Positions 23,350 through 34,397 of a stretch of 64,000 nucleotides of DNA are shown here, piece by piece; positions within the stretch are counted from its first letter, which is position 1, and the number at the start of each line of letters is the position of its first letter. The notes beneath the pieces are model-generated. The model was not told the origin of the DNA. It did no database searches and saw nothing but the letters and a program-made list of their open reading frames with translations. A program made the position numbers and the translations under genes. Source of the DNA: Phyto melanocephala (Eukaryota > Arthropoda > Insecta > Diptera > Rhinophoridae); contig OW799235.1 in assembly GCA_941918925.1 (NCBI GenBank), forward strand, positions 50,639,491 to 50,703,490, in the 5' to 3' direction.

Positions 23350-23854
23350 AAAAATATAATTTTTCAAGATTTATTCTTTCATTTATCACAATTAAAAAAA
23401 ATTCTTTGTAAAAATAAAGAATAATAATAATATGAACTCAAGCCTGATTAAAAAAATTTAAATAATAGTTTAAACAGAAAAGTTCGACAAAATAAAAATT
23501 CAATTTATATAAACACAGGGCACGGTGCAATCATTCATTCACTGTTAGTCAGTCAACATTTCGTTGTATACTGACCTCACAGAAAATAAAACAAATGATT
23601 ATAAACATTGATTGTTAAAAACAATTATCTGTTCTTATCGCTACATAACTGGTGGCTAGAGCAGGACAAAAATAGTGATATAAATGAAAAGATAATAACA
23701 AACAAAAGTAAAAGGGTTGCTGTTTGGTTAAAATTTCAATCTAACTCATTGTGGTAAAATATATGAAATAGGAAAAACTAAAAATTAGTTACCGAATTCA
23801 ATTAACATAAGTCCCGTGAGTTAAATAGATGATATTTACAACCAACATGTAACC

Positions 23855-23925
23855 ACCGATCAGAGAGTGCTGATGATGAAATCGTAGCTGGTTTCGAAAA
23901 TGCATTCCACTCGGCTAGTGTCGGT
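23855..23925 (+). ncRNA. Hammerhead ribozyme, Q type (Q6)
   Basis: Last plus-strand copy, 576 bp after Q5, in the partial terminal unit; core and helices intact. Confidence 0.8.
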
Positions 23926-24168
23926 AAAAATATAATTTTTCAAGATTTATTCTTTCATTTATCACAATTAAAAAAAATTCTTTGTAAAAATAAAGAATAA
24001 TAATAATATGAACTCAAGCCTGATTAAAACAATTTAAATAATAGTTTAAACAGAAAAGTTCGACAAAATAAAAATTCAATTCAGTTTTTTGTTTTATTTT
24101 TGAATTCTCATTTTGTTAATGAGAATTTAAAAATATAACTTATAAAAATTTTAAACTTTTTCAAGAAT

Positions 24169-24237
24169 TTGGGTAAAGGTTTACTGATGATCTGGCATAA
24201 GCACCAGTGAAATGCATATAAACCAGCTTAAACCCAA
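24169..24237 (+). ncRNA. Hammerhead ribozyme, P type (P3)
   Basis: Third P copy, in the 215-bp partial unit that closes the insertion; identical in core and helices to P2. Confidence 0.7.
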
Positions 24238-24465
24238 CAACCAAATAAATATAATTGAAAAATTATGGGAGCATATCCCAAAAAATTTAGTAAATTAATA
24301 ATTATTTTTTATAATAATTTTTTCGTTATTATTACCTACGATATTTTTTTCAGTGTATGAACACAGCACTCAGACTGCCTGCTATAGAAACGAATGGAAC
24401 CTTATCAGACTGTACTCTTAAGTGTTAAGGTAAGTGGAAAGCGATAAGAAATTGTGTTAACCTTA

Positions 24466-24987
24466 AGGCCTAACTATATTATGCTTTTGCTGGCTTAAGC
24501 AAATGTGCGGATACACAAAATTAAATGTATGCAACTATATTGTACTTAAGAAACTTTTCGTCAAGTTTCGTCAAGTGTCATTTGCTTAAGCAAACTGCGA
24601 ATCTGATCGTACTTTGCTTACGAAAATAGATTTTCATTTGATATGTACACACTGTTGCATTATTTAGCACTTTTTTATTAATGTTGTCATTTGTTTTTTT
24701 AAATAAGTAAAAAAATTTTTAAATTTAATAGTTTATAGTAAAATATTTTTACATTTTACACCTTAAATAATAATTTTGTGACAATATCAATATATTTAGG
24801 AAATACAGAAATAAAACAGCTTTTGCAAAAGTACAAATATTTGCAACTAATCATAGTAAGTATTTAAGTTTAAAAAGTACAATATATCCACCGGCAAGTC
24901 TCCAAAAATTTGCGTAAGCATTTGACAGACTTTTCGTTGGTTTTTGACAGTAGCTTAAGCCAGCAAAAGCTTAATATAGTTAGGCCT
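24466..24987. mobile_element. Harbinger-type MITE, 522 bp, TTA duplication
   Basis: About 36-bp terminal inverted repeats starting AGGCCTAACTATATTA. The TSD TTA lies at 24463-24465 and 24988-24990. The empty site AACCTTACTTAG is seen in U1 (~17.42 kb) and at ~27.22 kb. Three-base TTA duplication is the mark of PIF/Harbinger. Non-coding interior, so it depended on a transposase supplied in trans. Confidence 0.85.
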
Positions 24988-25251
24988 TTACTTAGTTCCG
25001 CACAGCGTTGCCATAATCATGATTAAATCATATTTTTAATGATTTTTTTTTTTGCTAAAATATGATTTATGATTTTTTCTCCCAAAATGTTGATTTTATT
25101 TTAAGAAATTATTTTTATTTTTAGAATTAATTTTTCTACAATTCTTATTAACAATCAATTTAAAAAAAAATAAAGTTTTGTATCAGCTTGTCGCAGGGTC
25201 TATTAAAAATAGGTTGAAAGACAACTGCGTTTTTTAAGTATATTCTCAACA

Positions 25252-25713
25252 TCTATATCTATATATATAAAAGTGAAACTCTGTGTGTGTGTTAGCTTTA
25301 GACTCCAAAACTATAAAACCGATCGGACTCAAACTTTAACAAGTTGTTGTACACATTCCAGGGAGTGTTAATGGGTGGAAAAAAATGGGCGGGGCCACGC
25401 CCACACAAAATCAGTTTTAGCTACTTGCACTTGACTGATTTTTCTAAAACTTTGCACACATATTGAGCTGTTATGACTTTACAATTTCGTGGTTGGAAAA
25501 GTGGGCAGTACCACGCCCATAAAGAAAATTATCATTTTCAGCTACTTGAACTTTACCGATTTTTCTGAAACTTTCGTGATTAGAAAAGTGGGCAGTACAA
25601 CACCCATTAAAAAAAGTTATAGTTTATAGCTTTTTGCACTTGATATTCAATTTAAATTCAGAATGCATTTTTATTCATTAATGGGCGTAGCAACGCGCGC
25701 CGGGCTTTTCTAG
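25252..25713 (+). mobile_element. Nonautonomous Helitron-like element H1
   Basis: Begins TCTATATCTATATATATAAA and ends CGCGCGCCGGGCTTTTCTAG followed by T, the TC...CTRR termini and GC-rich 3' end of Helitrons. Body carries GGGCGGGGCCACGCCC-type blocks. No coding capacity. Confidence 0.6.
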
Positions 25714-25745
25714 TTTATATATATAAAAGTGAAACTCTGTGTGTG

Positions 25746-26305
25746 TCTACATTACTGTTAATAATAAACAAATACATTTTTTGCTATAAATTGGGTTATT
25801 TCTCGGGAATTTGAGTTATTTAATCTTCCCGACTTCCCGGGATTATTTTTCGGGATCCCTGGAAATAAAAAAGGTGGCTACGATCCGAAAGCAGATGTTT
25901 ATATTGTTTAAATTGAAATTGAATTCTAATGATTTTATTTTTGATCTAATAGCTGAAGTACCTGTATTTTTGTTTTTTTGTGCTCATATTTCATCTCGTA
26001 TCTAGAGATTAATATTTTTTTCAAATAAAAAATATTTTTACTCAATTTATATATTAAGTTCAAGTTTCTTTGTTAATTTTTATAAATTTGAAGTTTTTCT
26101 TTTACATTATAAACTAAGTTTTTTTTAATTAAAAACAAATTTACTTTTAATTTGTTTTGCTGCGGGATCCCGGGATATTAAAAAAGAAATCTCGCATTTC
26201 CGGGAAACAAAAATTTTTGGAAAAAAACCCTAGCTACAAAAGAACGGAAAACTGGTGGTGGGTATAAAAGATTCGGCACAGCCGAATATAGTGCTCTTAC
26301 TTGTT
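25746..26305 (+). mobile_element. Helentron/DINE-like element A4, 3' part
   Basis: Same 3' end as A2/A3 (hairpin ATTCGGCACAGCCGAAT, CTTACTTGTT), truncated at the U3 breakpoint. Confidence 0.65.
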
Positions 26306-26420
26306 TTTTTATAATTCTGGAAAAACACACAAAAACCTTTAAATAGGTATCACAACTTAAGTATGTAGTTTATGTTTCTTTGCAAACTTATTGTATACAC
26401 ACGTGTTTAATGCGCAAACT

Positions 26421-26551
26421 GAGGCCGAATTACGGCATTCGATCACGATCGAAATTTTACTCGAACGATCGAGTTCACTGTGCTTTAGGTATAGAGATTC
26501 TAATAAGAATTTTGCAATTTCGATCACGTTCGAATGCCGTAATTCGGCCCC
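26421..26551. mobile_element. 131-bp MITE, copy 3
   Basis: Same element as at 16616; the left terminus carries one G-to-A change. Confidence 0.7.
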
Positions 26552-27483
26552 TGGTCTGGTTTTTATTTAACTCTGCATGATTTTAACCAATTAAAAGAAC
26601 TGTATTAAATATTACTACAATAAAGATTTTATTTTAAACAAATTTTCTTTAATTTTACATAAATTAAAAATATATATATTATACGAACTAATATTTAACG
26701 AAAATTCTTCAAGCTTACACAATTTTACTAATATAATTCTTCTTCTTAGCTTAACTAAATTTTAACCAATCCGTAGTTATTTTAACAAAAAATTTCTTAT
26801 ATTTACTTCATTTAAGCGTGTTAATTTAACTAATTTCTTATGTAGTTTTGACTACAATAAATTACTACTACTTTTACAAAATTTTTCTCGGTTTAACAGA
26901 TTTTTTTTGATTTAACACAATTTTTTAATAAAATTTTATTCAAGACAACAGATGTTACGAAAATAAACTTCTAACTAAAAAGACATAATTTTAATGGAAA
27001 TAATGATTTGGTTTAAAAAAATTTTGTATAGATTTGAATAAAAATCCAGTTAATATAATTATTTTTTATAATAATTTTTTCGTTATTATTACCTACGATA
27101 TTTTTTTCAGTGTATGAACACAGCACTCAGACTGCCTGCTATAGAAACGAATAGAACCTTATCAGACTGTACTCTTAAGTGGTAAGGTAAGTGGAAAGCG
27201 ATAAGAAATTGTGTTAACCTTACTTAGTTCCGCACAGCGTTGCCATAATCATGATTAAATCATATTTTTAATGATTTTTTTTTTTGCTAAAATATGATTT
27301 ATGATTTTTTCTCCCAAAATGTTGATTTTATTTTAAGAAATTATTTTTATTTTTAGAATTAATTTTTCCACAATTCTTATTAACAATCAATTTTTAAAAA
27401 AATAAAGTTTTGTATCAGCTTGTCGCAGGGTCTATTAAAAATAGGTTGAAAGACAACTGCGTTTTTTAAGTATATTCTCAACA

Positions 27484-27945
27484 TCTATATCTATATATAT
27501 ATAAGTGAAACTCTGTGTGTGTGTTAGCTTTAGACTCCAAAACTGTAAAACCGATCGGACTCAAACTTTAACAAGTTGTTGTACACATTCCAGGGAGTGT
27601 TAATGGGTGGAAAAAAATGGGCGGGGCCACGCCCACACAAAATCAGTTTTAGCTACTTGCACTTGACTGATTTTTCTAAAACTTTGCACACATATTGAGC
27701 TGTTATGACTTTACAATTTCGTGATTGGAAAAGTGGGCAGTACCACGCCCATAAAGAAAATTATCATTTTCAGCTACTTGAACTTTACCGATTTTTCTGA
27801 AACTTTCGTGATTAGAAAAGTGGGCAGTGCCACACCCATTAAAAAAAGTTATAGTTTATAGCTTTTTGCACTTGATATTCAATTTAAATTCAGAATGCAT
27901 TTTTATTCATTAATGGGCGTAGCAACGCGCGCCGGGCTTTTCTAG
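27484..27945 (+). mobile_element. Nonautonomous Helitron-like element H2
   Basis: Duplicate of H1 (offset 2232 bp), TC start and CTAG end. Confidence 0.6.
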
Positions 27946-28495
27946 TCTATATATATAAAAGTGAAACTCTGTGTGTGTCTTTGTGTGTGTGTGTTAGCTA
28001 TAGACTCCAAAACTGTAAAACCGATCGGACTCAAACTTGGGCAAGTTGTTGTACACATTCCAGGAAGTGTTTATGTTTAGTTTTAGCTAGTTGCACTTGA
28101 CTGATTTTTCTAAAACTTTGCACACACATTGAGCTGTCATAACTATATAATTTCATGATTAAAAAAGTGGGCGGGGTTACGCCCATAAAAAAGTTATAAT
28201 ATTGAGGTACTTGCACTTGACCGATTTTTTTAAAACCTTGTACACACATATTAAGCTGTCATGACTATATAATTTCCTGATTAGAAAAATGGGCAGGGCT
28301 ACGCACATTAAAAAAGTTATAATTTTAAGGTACTTTCACTGGACCGATTTTTCTGAAACTTTGCACACTTATTGAGCTGTCATGACTATACAGTTTCGTA
28401 ATTAGAAAAGTGGGCAGTGCCACGCTCATAAAAAAAATTATAATATTTAGCCTTGCACTTGATATTCGATTAAAATTCAGAATGCGATTAAAATT
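27946..28495 (+). mobile_element. Helitron-like element H3, head-to-tail with H2
   Basis: Starts TCTATATATATAAAAGTG immediately after the CTAG end of H2. The body repeats the GTGGGCGGGGTTACGCCC-type block four times and fades without a CTAG end near 28.5 kb. Confidence 0.5.
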
Positions 28496-29117
28496 CATGA
28501 AAACAACAAATCTAAAACTAGCAGAAAATGAAAAAGATATTTTTTTATAATTGTACTTCATTTTACATTGCGATGTGTAAGCAAAAAACTGAAACAATTT
28601 GATTTTAACGGTAATTAATAATTAATAAAAAATAGCTTCTTTAACAGGTTAAATACAAAACTTTTCAAACTTAATTGATGAGAATGATGTTCAAAACTTG
28701 GAAGATAAGTTAAGAGAACTACGCACTGTGCTTCGTTCCCATATAACCAATGGACAAAAATAGAAGGAGTCATCAGATATTTTTGAAATTCGGTACACTA
28801 GCATAAAATAGCTTAAATAAAAAAAATATAAATTTTTTAAAAAAATTGGCCCAAGGACACGACTACCTCCCATGTGTCCTGAAATTAAAAAATGTAATTT
28901 TAACTTCAATAATGTGTAGAAAATTACAAAAGGGATCATGCTGATACACATACAACTAGCAACGTGTGTGTAATTTTTTATTCAAATCGCACCAAGGACT
29001 CGAGGTCCTGTCATATATTATTTTTTCTTAAAAACGCTAAAACACCTACAAAAATTGTCCAATCGTAATCAAATTTGGTACTTAAATTGATATTTGTAAT
29101 ATATATATTTATGTAAA
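28496..29117. other. Unassigned AT-rich stretch
   Basis: No supported ORF or recognised element. Confidence 0.5.
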
Positions 29118-29118
29118 T

Positions 29119-29988
29119 TTTTATACCCTTCACACAGTGAAAAAGGGTATATATAGGTTTGTCATTCCGTGTGAAATTTCTACAATTTTGATTTCCGACC
29201 CCATAAAGTATATATTTTCTGAAAGCTTATGAATAGGGGAGTCGATTAAGCCCTGTCAGTCTGTCAGTCTGTCCGTCTGTCCGTCTGACCGTCTGTCCGT
29301 GTGTATGTTGAAATCAACTTTTTGAAGTCCCCCGACATCGTTTGGACTCGGGTGAGGTATTAAAATATCAGAAATATTCGGGAGTAGATCGCTATTGAAA
29401 ATCAGAAACATCGGTACATAAACAACTGAGATATGAGCAAAAACCCACGACCACCTCGATTTTTTATTCACAAAAACAACATTACAACAACAACATACAT
29501 ACATACAAACGTGTATACTGGTTAGAGAAAACGTGGCATCAAATCCCAGCTGAGCCAAAAAAAATTTTTTTTTAATTTTTTTAAAATTTTTTGTAAAATT
29601 TTTTTTTTTATTTTTTTTTTATTTTTTTTTTAATATATTATTTATATTTTTATTATTATTTTTTTTTTAATTTTTTTTTTATTTTTGTTTTATATATATT
29701 ATATATACAATAATTATTTTTTTAATTTTTTTTTAATTTTTTTTAAAATTTTTTTTTTAATTTTTTTTTTTAAATTTTTTTTTTTAAATTTTTTTTTTTA
29801 ATTTTTTTTAAACATATATACGTAAATTTATAATTTTACAATGGGATGTTTTTATATATGTATGTTTTTATATGTATGTACGTATTTCATATGGGATGAA
29901 TGGTGTCACAAACTACTGTTATTGCATGACTACACGTTGTGAAGGGTATATAAGATTCGGCACGGCCGAATATAGCGCTCTTACTTGT
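29119..29988 (+). mobile_element. Helentron/DINE-like element B3
   Basis: Complete copy: TATACCCTTCACACAGTG start, (GTCTGTCC)n, conserved block, T-rich tract, TTGTGAAGGGTATATAAG, ATTCGGCACGGCCGAAT hairpin and TATAGCGCTCTTACTTGTT end. The region 29989-30195 after it is a T-rich tract like the element's interior, probably a truncated further copy. Confidence 0.85.
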
Positions 29989-30195
29989 TTTTTTTTATTT
30001 TTTATTTAATATATTATTTATATTTTTATTATTATTTTTTTTTAATTTTTTTTTTAAATATTTTTTTTTTATTTTTTTTTGTTTCATATTTATTATATAT
30101 ATTTTAATTGTTTTTTAAAATTTTTTTTTTATAATTTTTTTTTTTAATTTTTTTTTTTAATTTTTTTTTTTAAATTTTTTTTTTAAATTTTTTTT

Positions 30196-31067
30196 TATAC
30201 CCTTCACACAGTGAAAAAGGGTATATATAGGTTTGTCATTCCGTGTGAAATTTCTACAATTTTCATTTCCGACCCCATAAAGTATATATTTTCTGAAAGC
30301 TTATGAATAGGGAAGTCGATTAAGCTCTGTCAGTCTGTCAGTCTGTCCGTCTGTCCGTCTGACCGTCTGTCCGTGTGTATGTTGAAATCAACTTTTTGAA
30401 GCCCCCCGACATCGCTTGGACCCGGATGAGGTATTAAAATATCAGAAATATTCGGGAGTAGATCGCTATTGAAAATCAGAAACATCGGTACATAAACAAC
30501 TGAGATATGAGCAAAAACCCACGACCACCTCGATTTTTTTTTCACAAAAACAACATTACAACAACAACATACATCCATACAAACGTGTATACTGGTTAGA
30601 GAAAACGTGGCATCGAATCCCAGCTGAGCCAAAAAATTTTTTTTTTATATATTAAAAAAATTTTTTTTTAAATTTTTTTTTTTAATTTTTTTTTTTATTT
30701 TATTTTTATTTTTTATTTAATATATTATTTATATTTTTATTATTTTTTTTTTTTTTTGTTTTATATTAATTATATATATTTTAATTATTTTTAAAAAATT
30801 TTTTTTTTTAATTTTTTTTTTAATTATTTTTTAAAATTTTTTTTTTAAAATTTTTTTTTTTTTAATTTTTTTTTTTATTTTTTTTTTAACATACATACGT
30901 AAATTTATAATTTTACAATGGGATGTTTTTTATATATGTATATTTTTTATATGCATGTACGTATTTCATATGAGATGAATGGTGATACAAACTACTGTTA
31001 TTGCATGACTACACGTTGTGAAGGGTATATAAGATTCGGCACGGCCGAATATAGCGCTCTTACTTGT
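30196..31067 (+). mobile_element. Helentron/DINE-like element B4
   Basis: Complete copy, same termini as B3; very similar in the 5' 430 bp, variable in the T-rich middle. Confidence 0.85.
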
Positions 31068-31173
31068 TTTTGATTCGGATTATTAATGTGGAAAATACAA
31101 AAACATCATTTATTGAAAAATAGGTTAAAAACGCTTAAAATGCTGTAGCAAGAATAAAAAATATTACTATTTT

Positions 31174-33594
31174 TATACCCGCCACCAAAAAAATGGTGGG
31201 GGTATATTCATTTTGTCATTCCGTTTGTAACACATCGAAATATCCATTTTAGACCCCATAAAGTATATATATTCTGAATCAGGGTTTGATTTGATGACGA
31301 TCTAGCTATGTCCGTCCGTCTGTCCGTCTGTCCGTCTGTTGAAAGCACGATAGAGGTCGCAGCGAAAAAGCTGGGGGGCTCAAATTTTGCCAGAATCTTT
31401 CTTATAGACAAGGTTTGTTTGGTATTGAAAATGGGCTAAATCGGAATATTAGGAAGAGAGTTATAGCTCGAAAAGCAAGAGTAGGTCGAAAAAACCGTGT
31501 CCTTCAAACATCGAATAAAACGGAATTGTGTCCAAATGCATTAACGTAGACTCATGAAACTTCGAATATATATTTCCTAAGTAAAAACAATATTGTCCCC
31601 CAAAAATCATCTAAATCTATGTATTAGGAGAGGAGTTATCGATCAAAATGTACGAAAATTTATACCGCACAGTGTATTTTTCGGTATATTTAAAAACAAA
31701 AACGTCATAAAAGCAACAAAATTTGATGTACGACTCTGAAATTTTGCACACTTTGGTTTTTGGTGAGACGCTTTTTTGTAACGGAAAATCAATGTGCCAC
31801 GCCCACTTTTACGCCCACCTCCCATATAACGTTTTACGTAAAATTCATATAATTTCTCTATTAATAAAGATTTTGGAATAATAAAGGGCTATATTGAAAC
31901 ACCTAAGTTGTACTCATTCGCAAAAATAACTTCGACACGCCTACTATAACGCCCACTTTTCACGTTATCTACCGTTAATGAAATTTAAAAGCTCATAAAA
32001 CCACCAAAATTGGAGGTATGATGATCAAATTTGCTACGTATAGCCCTCTAGGCAACGTCATTACTGTGCCAGAAAATTAAGGTGCCACGCCCACTTTTAC
32101 GCCCACCTCCCATATAACGTTTTACCTAAAATTCATATAATTTCTCTATTAATAAAGATTTTGGAATAATAAAGGGCTATATTGAAACACCTAAGTTGTA
32201 CTCATTCGCAAAAATAACTTTGACACGCCTACTATAACGCCCACTTTTCACGTTATCTACCGTTAATGAAATTTAAAAGCTCATAAAACCACCAAAATTG
32301 GAGGTATGATGATCAAATTTGCTACGTATAGCCCTCTAGGCAATGTCATTACTGTGCCAGAAAATTAAGGTGCCACGCCCACTTTTACGCCCACCTCCCA
32401 TATAACGTTTTACCTAAAATTCATATAATTTCTCTATTAATAAAGATGTTGGAATAATAAAGGGCTATATTGAAACACCTAAGTTGTTCTCATTCGCAAA
32501 AATAACTTTGACACGCCTACTATAACGCCCACTTTTCACGTTATCTACCGTTAATGAAATTTAAAAGCTCATAAAACCGCCAAAATTGGAGGTATGATGA
32601 TCAAATTTGCTACGTATAGCCCTCTAGGCAATGTCATTACTGTGCCAGAAAATTAAGGTGCCACGCCCACTTTTACGCCTACCTCCCATATAACGGTTTA
32701 TCTTAAGTTCATGTAATTTCTCTATTGACAAAGTTTTTGGGAAAATAAAGGACTATATTGAAATATTTAAGTTGTATTTATTAGCAGAAACTTTATTGAC
32801 ACGCCTACTTTAACGCCCACTTTCATTGAAAGACTACATTGACAAAAGCATTTTTGTAGCATTTCGAAGTTATAAAGGGTGGTTAAATTTTAAGGGCTGA
32901 TGTTGTTTTTAAATAAAACACAAATTATTATGAAATTATTATCATTTATTTTTATAACGATAATATTTGTATGCTTCAATTATGTATGGAACAAAATATC
33001 GGCCAAATGGCCCCCCAACCTAGGCGCACACCACGATCCGATAGTCCAAATTTTCAATGACACTGTTGATGCTCGATTGTTGGGCACGATGATGAGTCGA
33101 GGTTGCTTGCTCTTTTGCCACGTTATCGTGAAAAACAGTAATGTTTCCCATTCAACGAACTAAGATGGCATTCACAGATGTTTTCACATTTCATACAGAC
33201 CTGCTTTGCAGACATTTAAATATTTTTTACAATTCTCACGATTGTGGACGAATTCGAACGATTATGTTGACCAAAAGAATCACGAAGTGCACAAAATGCA
33301 TTTTGATTTGAACGCCCATTTTTATAAAAATCTTTAATATTTAAAAGCGTTGCTCGATTGCGTATCTTTCCACGGTTCAAATTGAGTTAGTCTGAGATTG
33401 AGAAATGTCAAATGAAATACAAGAAAAAAGTTGAAGTTTAGATGTGGTTCACCTTAAACATGATACATATTTTATTATAAAGAGATTATGCTATAGCGAT
33501 TGACAAACTGATAATTATTGTGCTTTAAATGTACACAAAATTGGTGGTGGGTATAAAAGATTCGGCACAGCCGAATATAGTGCTCTTACTTGTT
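31174..33594 (+). mobile_element. Helentron/DINE-like element A5, full length (2.4 kb)
   Basis: Starts TATACCCGCCACC paired with GGTGGGGGTATA in a hairpin, then (GTCCGTCT)n, then three 288-bp minisatellite units (phases at 31844, 32132, 32420, 32708), and ends GGTGGTGGGTATAAAAG, ATTCGGCACAGCCGAAT, TATAGTGCTCTTACTTGTT. The CCACGCCCACTTTTACGCCC blocks are like those inside Drosophila INE-1. No ORF of note. Confidence 0.85.
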
Positions 33595-34002
33595 TTTTTT
33601 TGTTTAACTTATTAATTTTATCAATATCGTTAACAGAGTTATGAGAATTTACATATAGTATTACAACAATTAACATCTGATTAATTAAATAAAGAAACTA
33701 CTAATATCACAGTTTAAAGGAAAAGTTGTTCATAAAAAACCTTGTATCAACTTAGAAGTCATAAGAGATTTTAGAACAATCTTTGAAATGTGTCTTTTAA
33801 ACAAAATACCCTCAGTGGTTGTTCAGCAAATTTCTTATTATTTCAAAATTTTACCTTCTGCATTTTTCATTAAATGACAGCGTTAGTTCCCTTGTCAATG
33901 AATTAAACATTTTAAAGTTTCTATGTAGAAGATAAGTTGGATATCTAAAAGGTAGATTGTGTATTATTTTCAAGTTTTTATTTTGAATGATTTGCAATTT
34001 TT
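33595..34002. other. Unassigned spacer
   Basis: Nothing recognised between two Helentron copies. Confidence 0.5.
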
Positions 34003-34397
34003 ATACCCTTCACACAGTGAAAAAGGGTATATATAGGTTTGTCATTCTGTGTGATATTTCTACAATTTTCATTTCCGACCCCATAAAGTATATACTTTCT
34101 GAAAGCTTATCAATAGGGGAGTCGATTAAGCTTTGACCGTCTGTCCCTGTCTATGTTGAAATCAACTTTTTGAAGCCCCCTGACATCGCTTGGACTCGGG
34201 TGAGGTATTAAAATATCAGAAATACTCGGGAGTAGATCGGTATTGAAAATCAGAAACATCGGTACATAAACAACTGAGATATGAGCAAAAACCCACGACC
34301 ACCTCGATTTTTTTTTCACAAAAACAAAATTACAACAACAACATACGTACATACAAACGTGTATACTGGTTAGAGAAAACATGGCATCGAATCCCAA
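34003..34397 (+). mobile_element. Helentron/DINE-like element B5, 3' truncated
   Basis: 5' half only: TATACCCTTCACACAGTG to GGCATCGAATCCCA, then unrelated sequence. Confidence 0.8.

Larger units (their letters stand above)
20927..24082. repeat. Q array: 576-bp hammerhead units in a large palindrome
   Basis: Units recur at exactly 576 bp. About 2.1 units lie in minus orientation (20927-22126) and about 3.4 units in plus orientation (22127-24082), making arms of 1.2 kb around a centre near 22126. Copies differ by only a few substitutions. Each complete unit contains one hammerhead ribozyme core. A 13-bp duplication AGTTTTTTGTTTT flanks the array, so it is an insertion in its own right. Confidence 0.9.
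20368..24297. mobile_element. Composite hammerhead-ribozyme insertion (P array with nested Q array)
   Basis: Flanked by the 13-bp direct repeat ATAATTATTTTTT (20355-20367 and 24298-24310). The uninterrupted site occurs once in U1 near 17.25 kb and once near 27.06 kb. The outer part is a P array: a ~98-bp inverted segment (20368-20465), the end of a unit, a full 359-bp unit (20555-20913) and a 215-bp partial unit (24083-24297). The Q array (20927-24082) sits inside it, bounded by AGTTTTTTGTTTT at 20914-20926 and 24083-24095. No protein is encoded. The inverted head plus tandem direct units resembles Penelope-like element ends and metazoan retrozymes. Confidence 0.8.
17471..25036. repeat. Tandem duplication unit U2, interrupted
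   Basis: Second copy of the 3.1-kb unit: 17471-20367, then 24298-24465, then 24988-25036. It was split by a 3930-bp insertion with 13-bp target duplication and by a 522-bp MITE with TTA duplication. U1 and the partial copy at 25.7-27.2 kb provide the empty sites. Confidence 0.85.
25746..27268. repeat. Partial third copy of the 3.1-kb unit (U3)
   Basis: Matches the 3' half of U1 (15.95-17.47 kb) and runs on into the sequence that also follows U2 at 25.0 kb (offset 2232 bp). It holds the Helentron A4 3' part and the third 131-bp MITE. Together these show two rounds of tandem duplication with different breakpoints. Confidence 0.8.

Noticed and set aside
20927..24082. CRISPR-like or classic satellite interpretation of the 576-bp repeats
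   Set aside because: Units are long, contiguous, without spacers, switch strand once, and are bounded by target-site duplications; this fits an inserted array in a fly genome.
20368..24297. Classic FB/foldback DNA transposon
   Set aside because: Arms consist of 359- and 576-bp units with hammerhead cores and 13-bp duplications, not the short (about 31-bp) tandem repeats and 9-bp duplications of Drosophila FB.
29256..30632. A ~100-codon ORF (MAQLGFDATFSLTS...) conserved on the antisense strand of several Helentron B copies (11.8, 29.3, 30.3, 34.1, 62.8 kb)
   Set aside because: It runs through the GTCTGTCC microsatellite and follows DNA-level conservation of the repeat; substitutions show no codon pattern I can see, and some copies are broken or extended. 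A dN/dS test on many copies would settle it.
32880..33170. Mariner-like coding remnant inside Helentron A5 (HDN-like residues on the minus strand)
   Set aside because: Only a few residues match, no D..D/E spacing or WP.SPDL-type motif was seen, and the match is at chance level.
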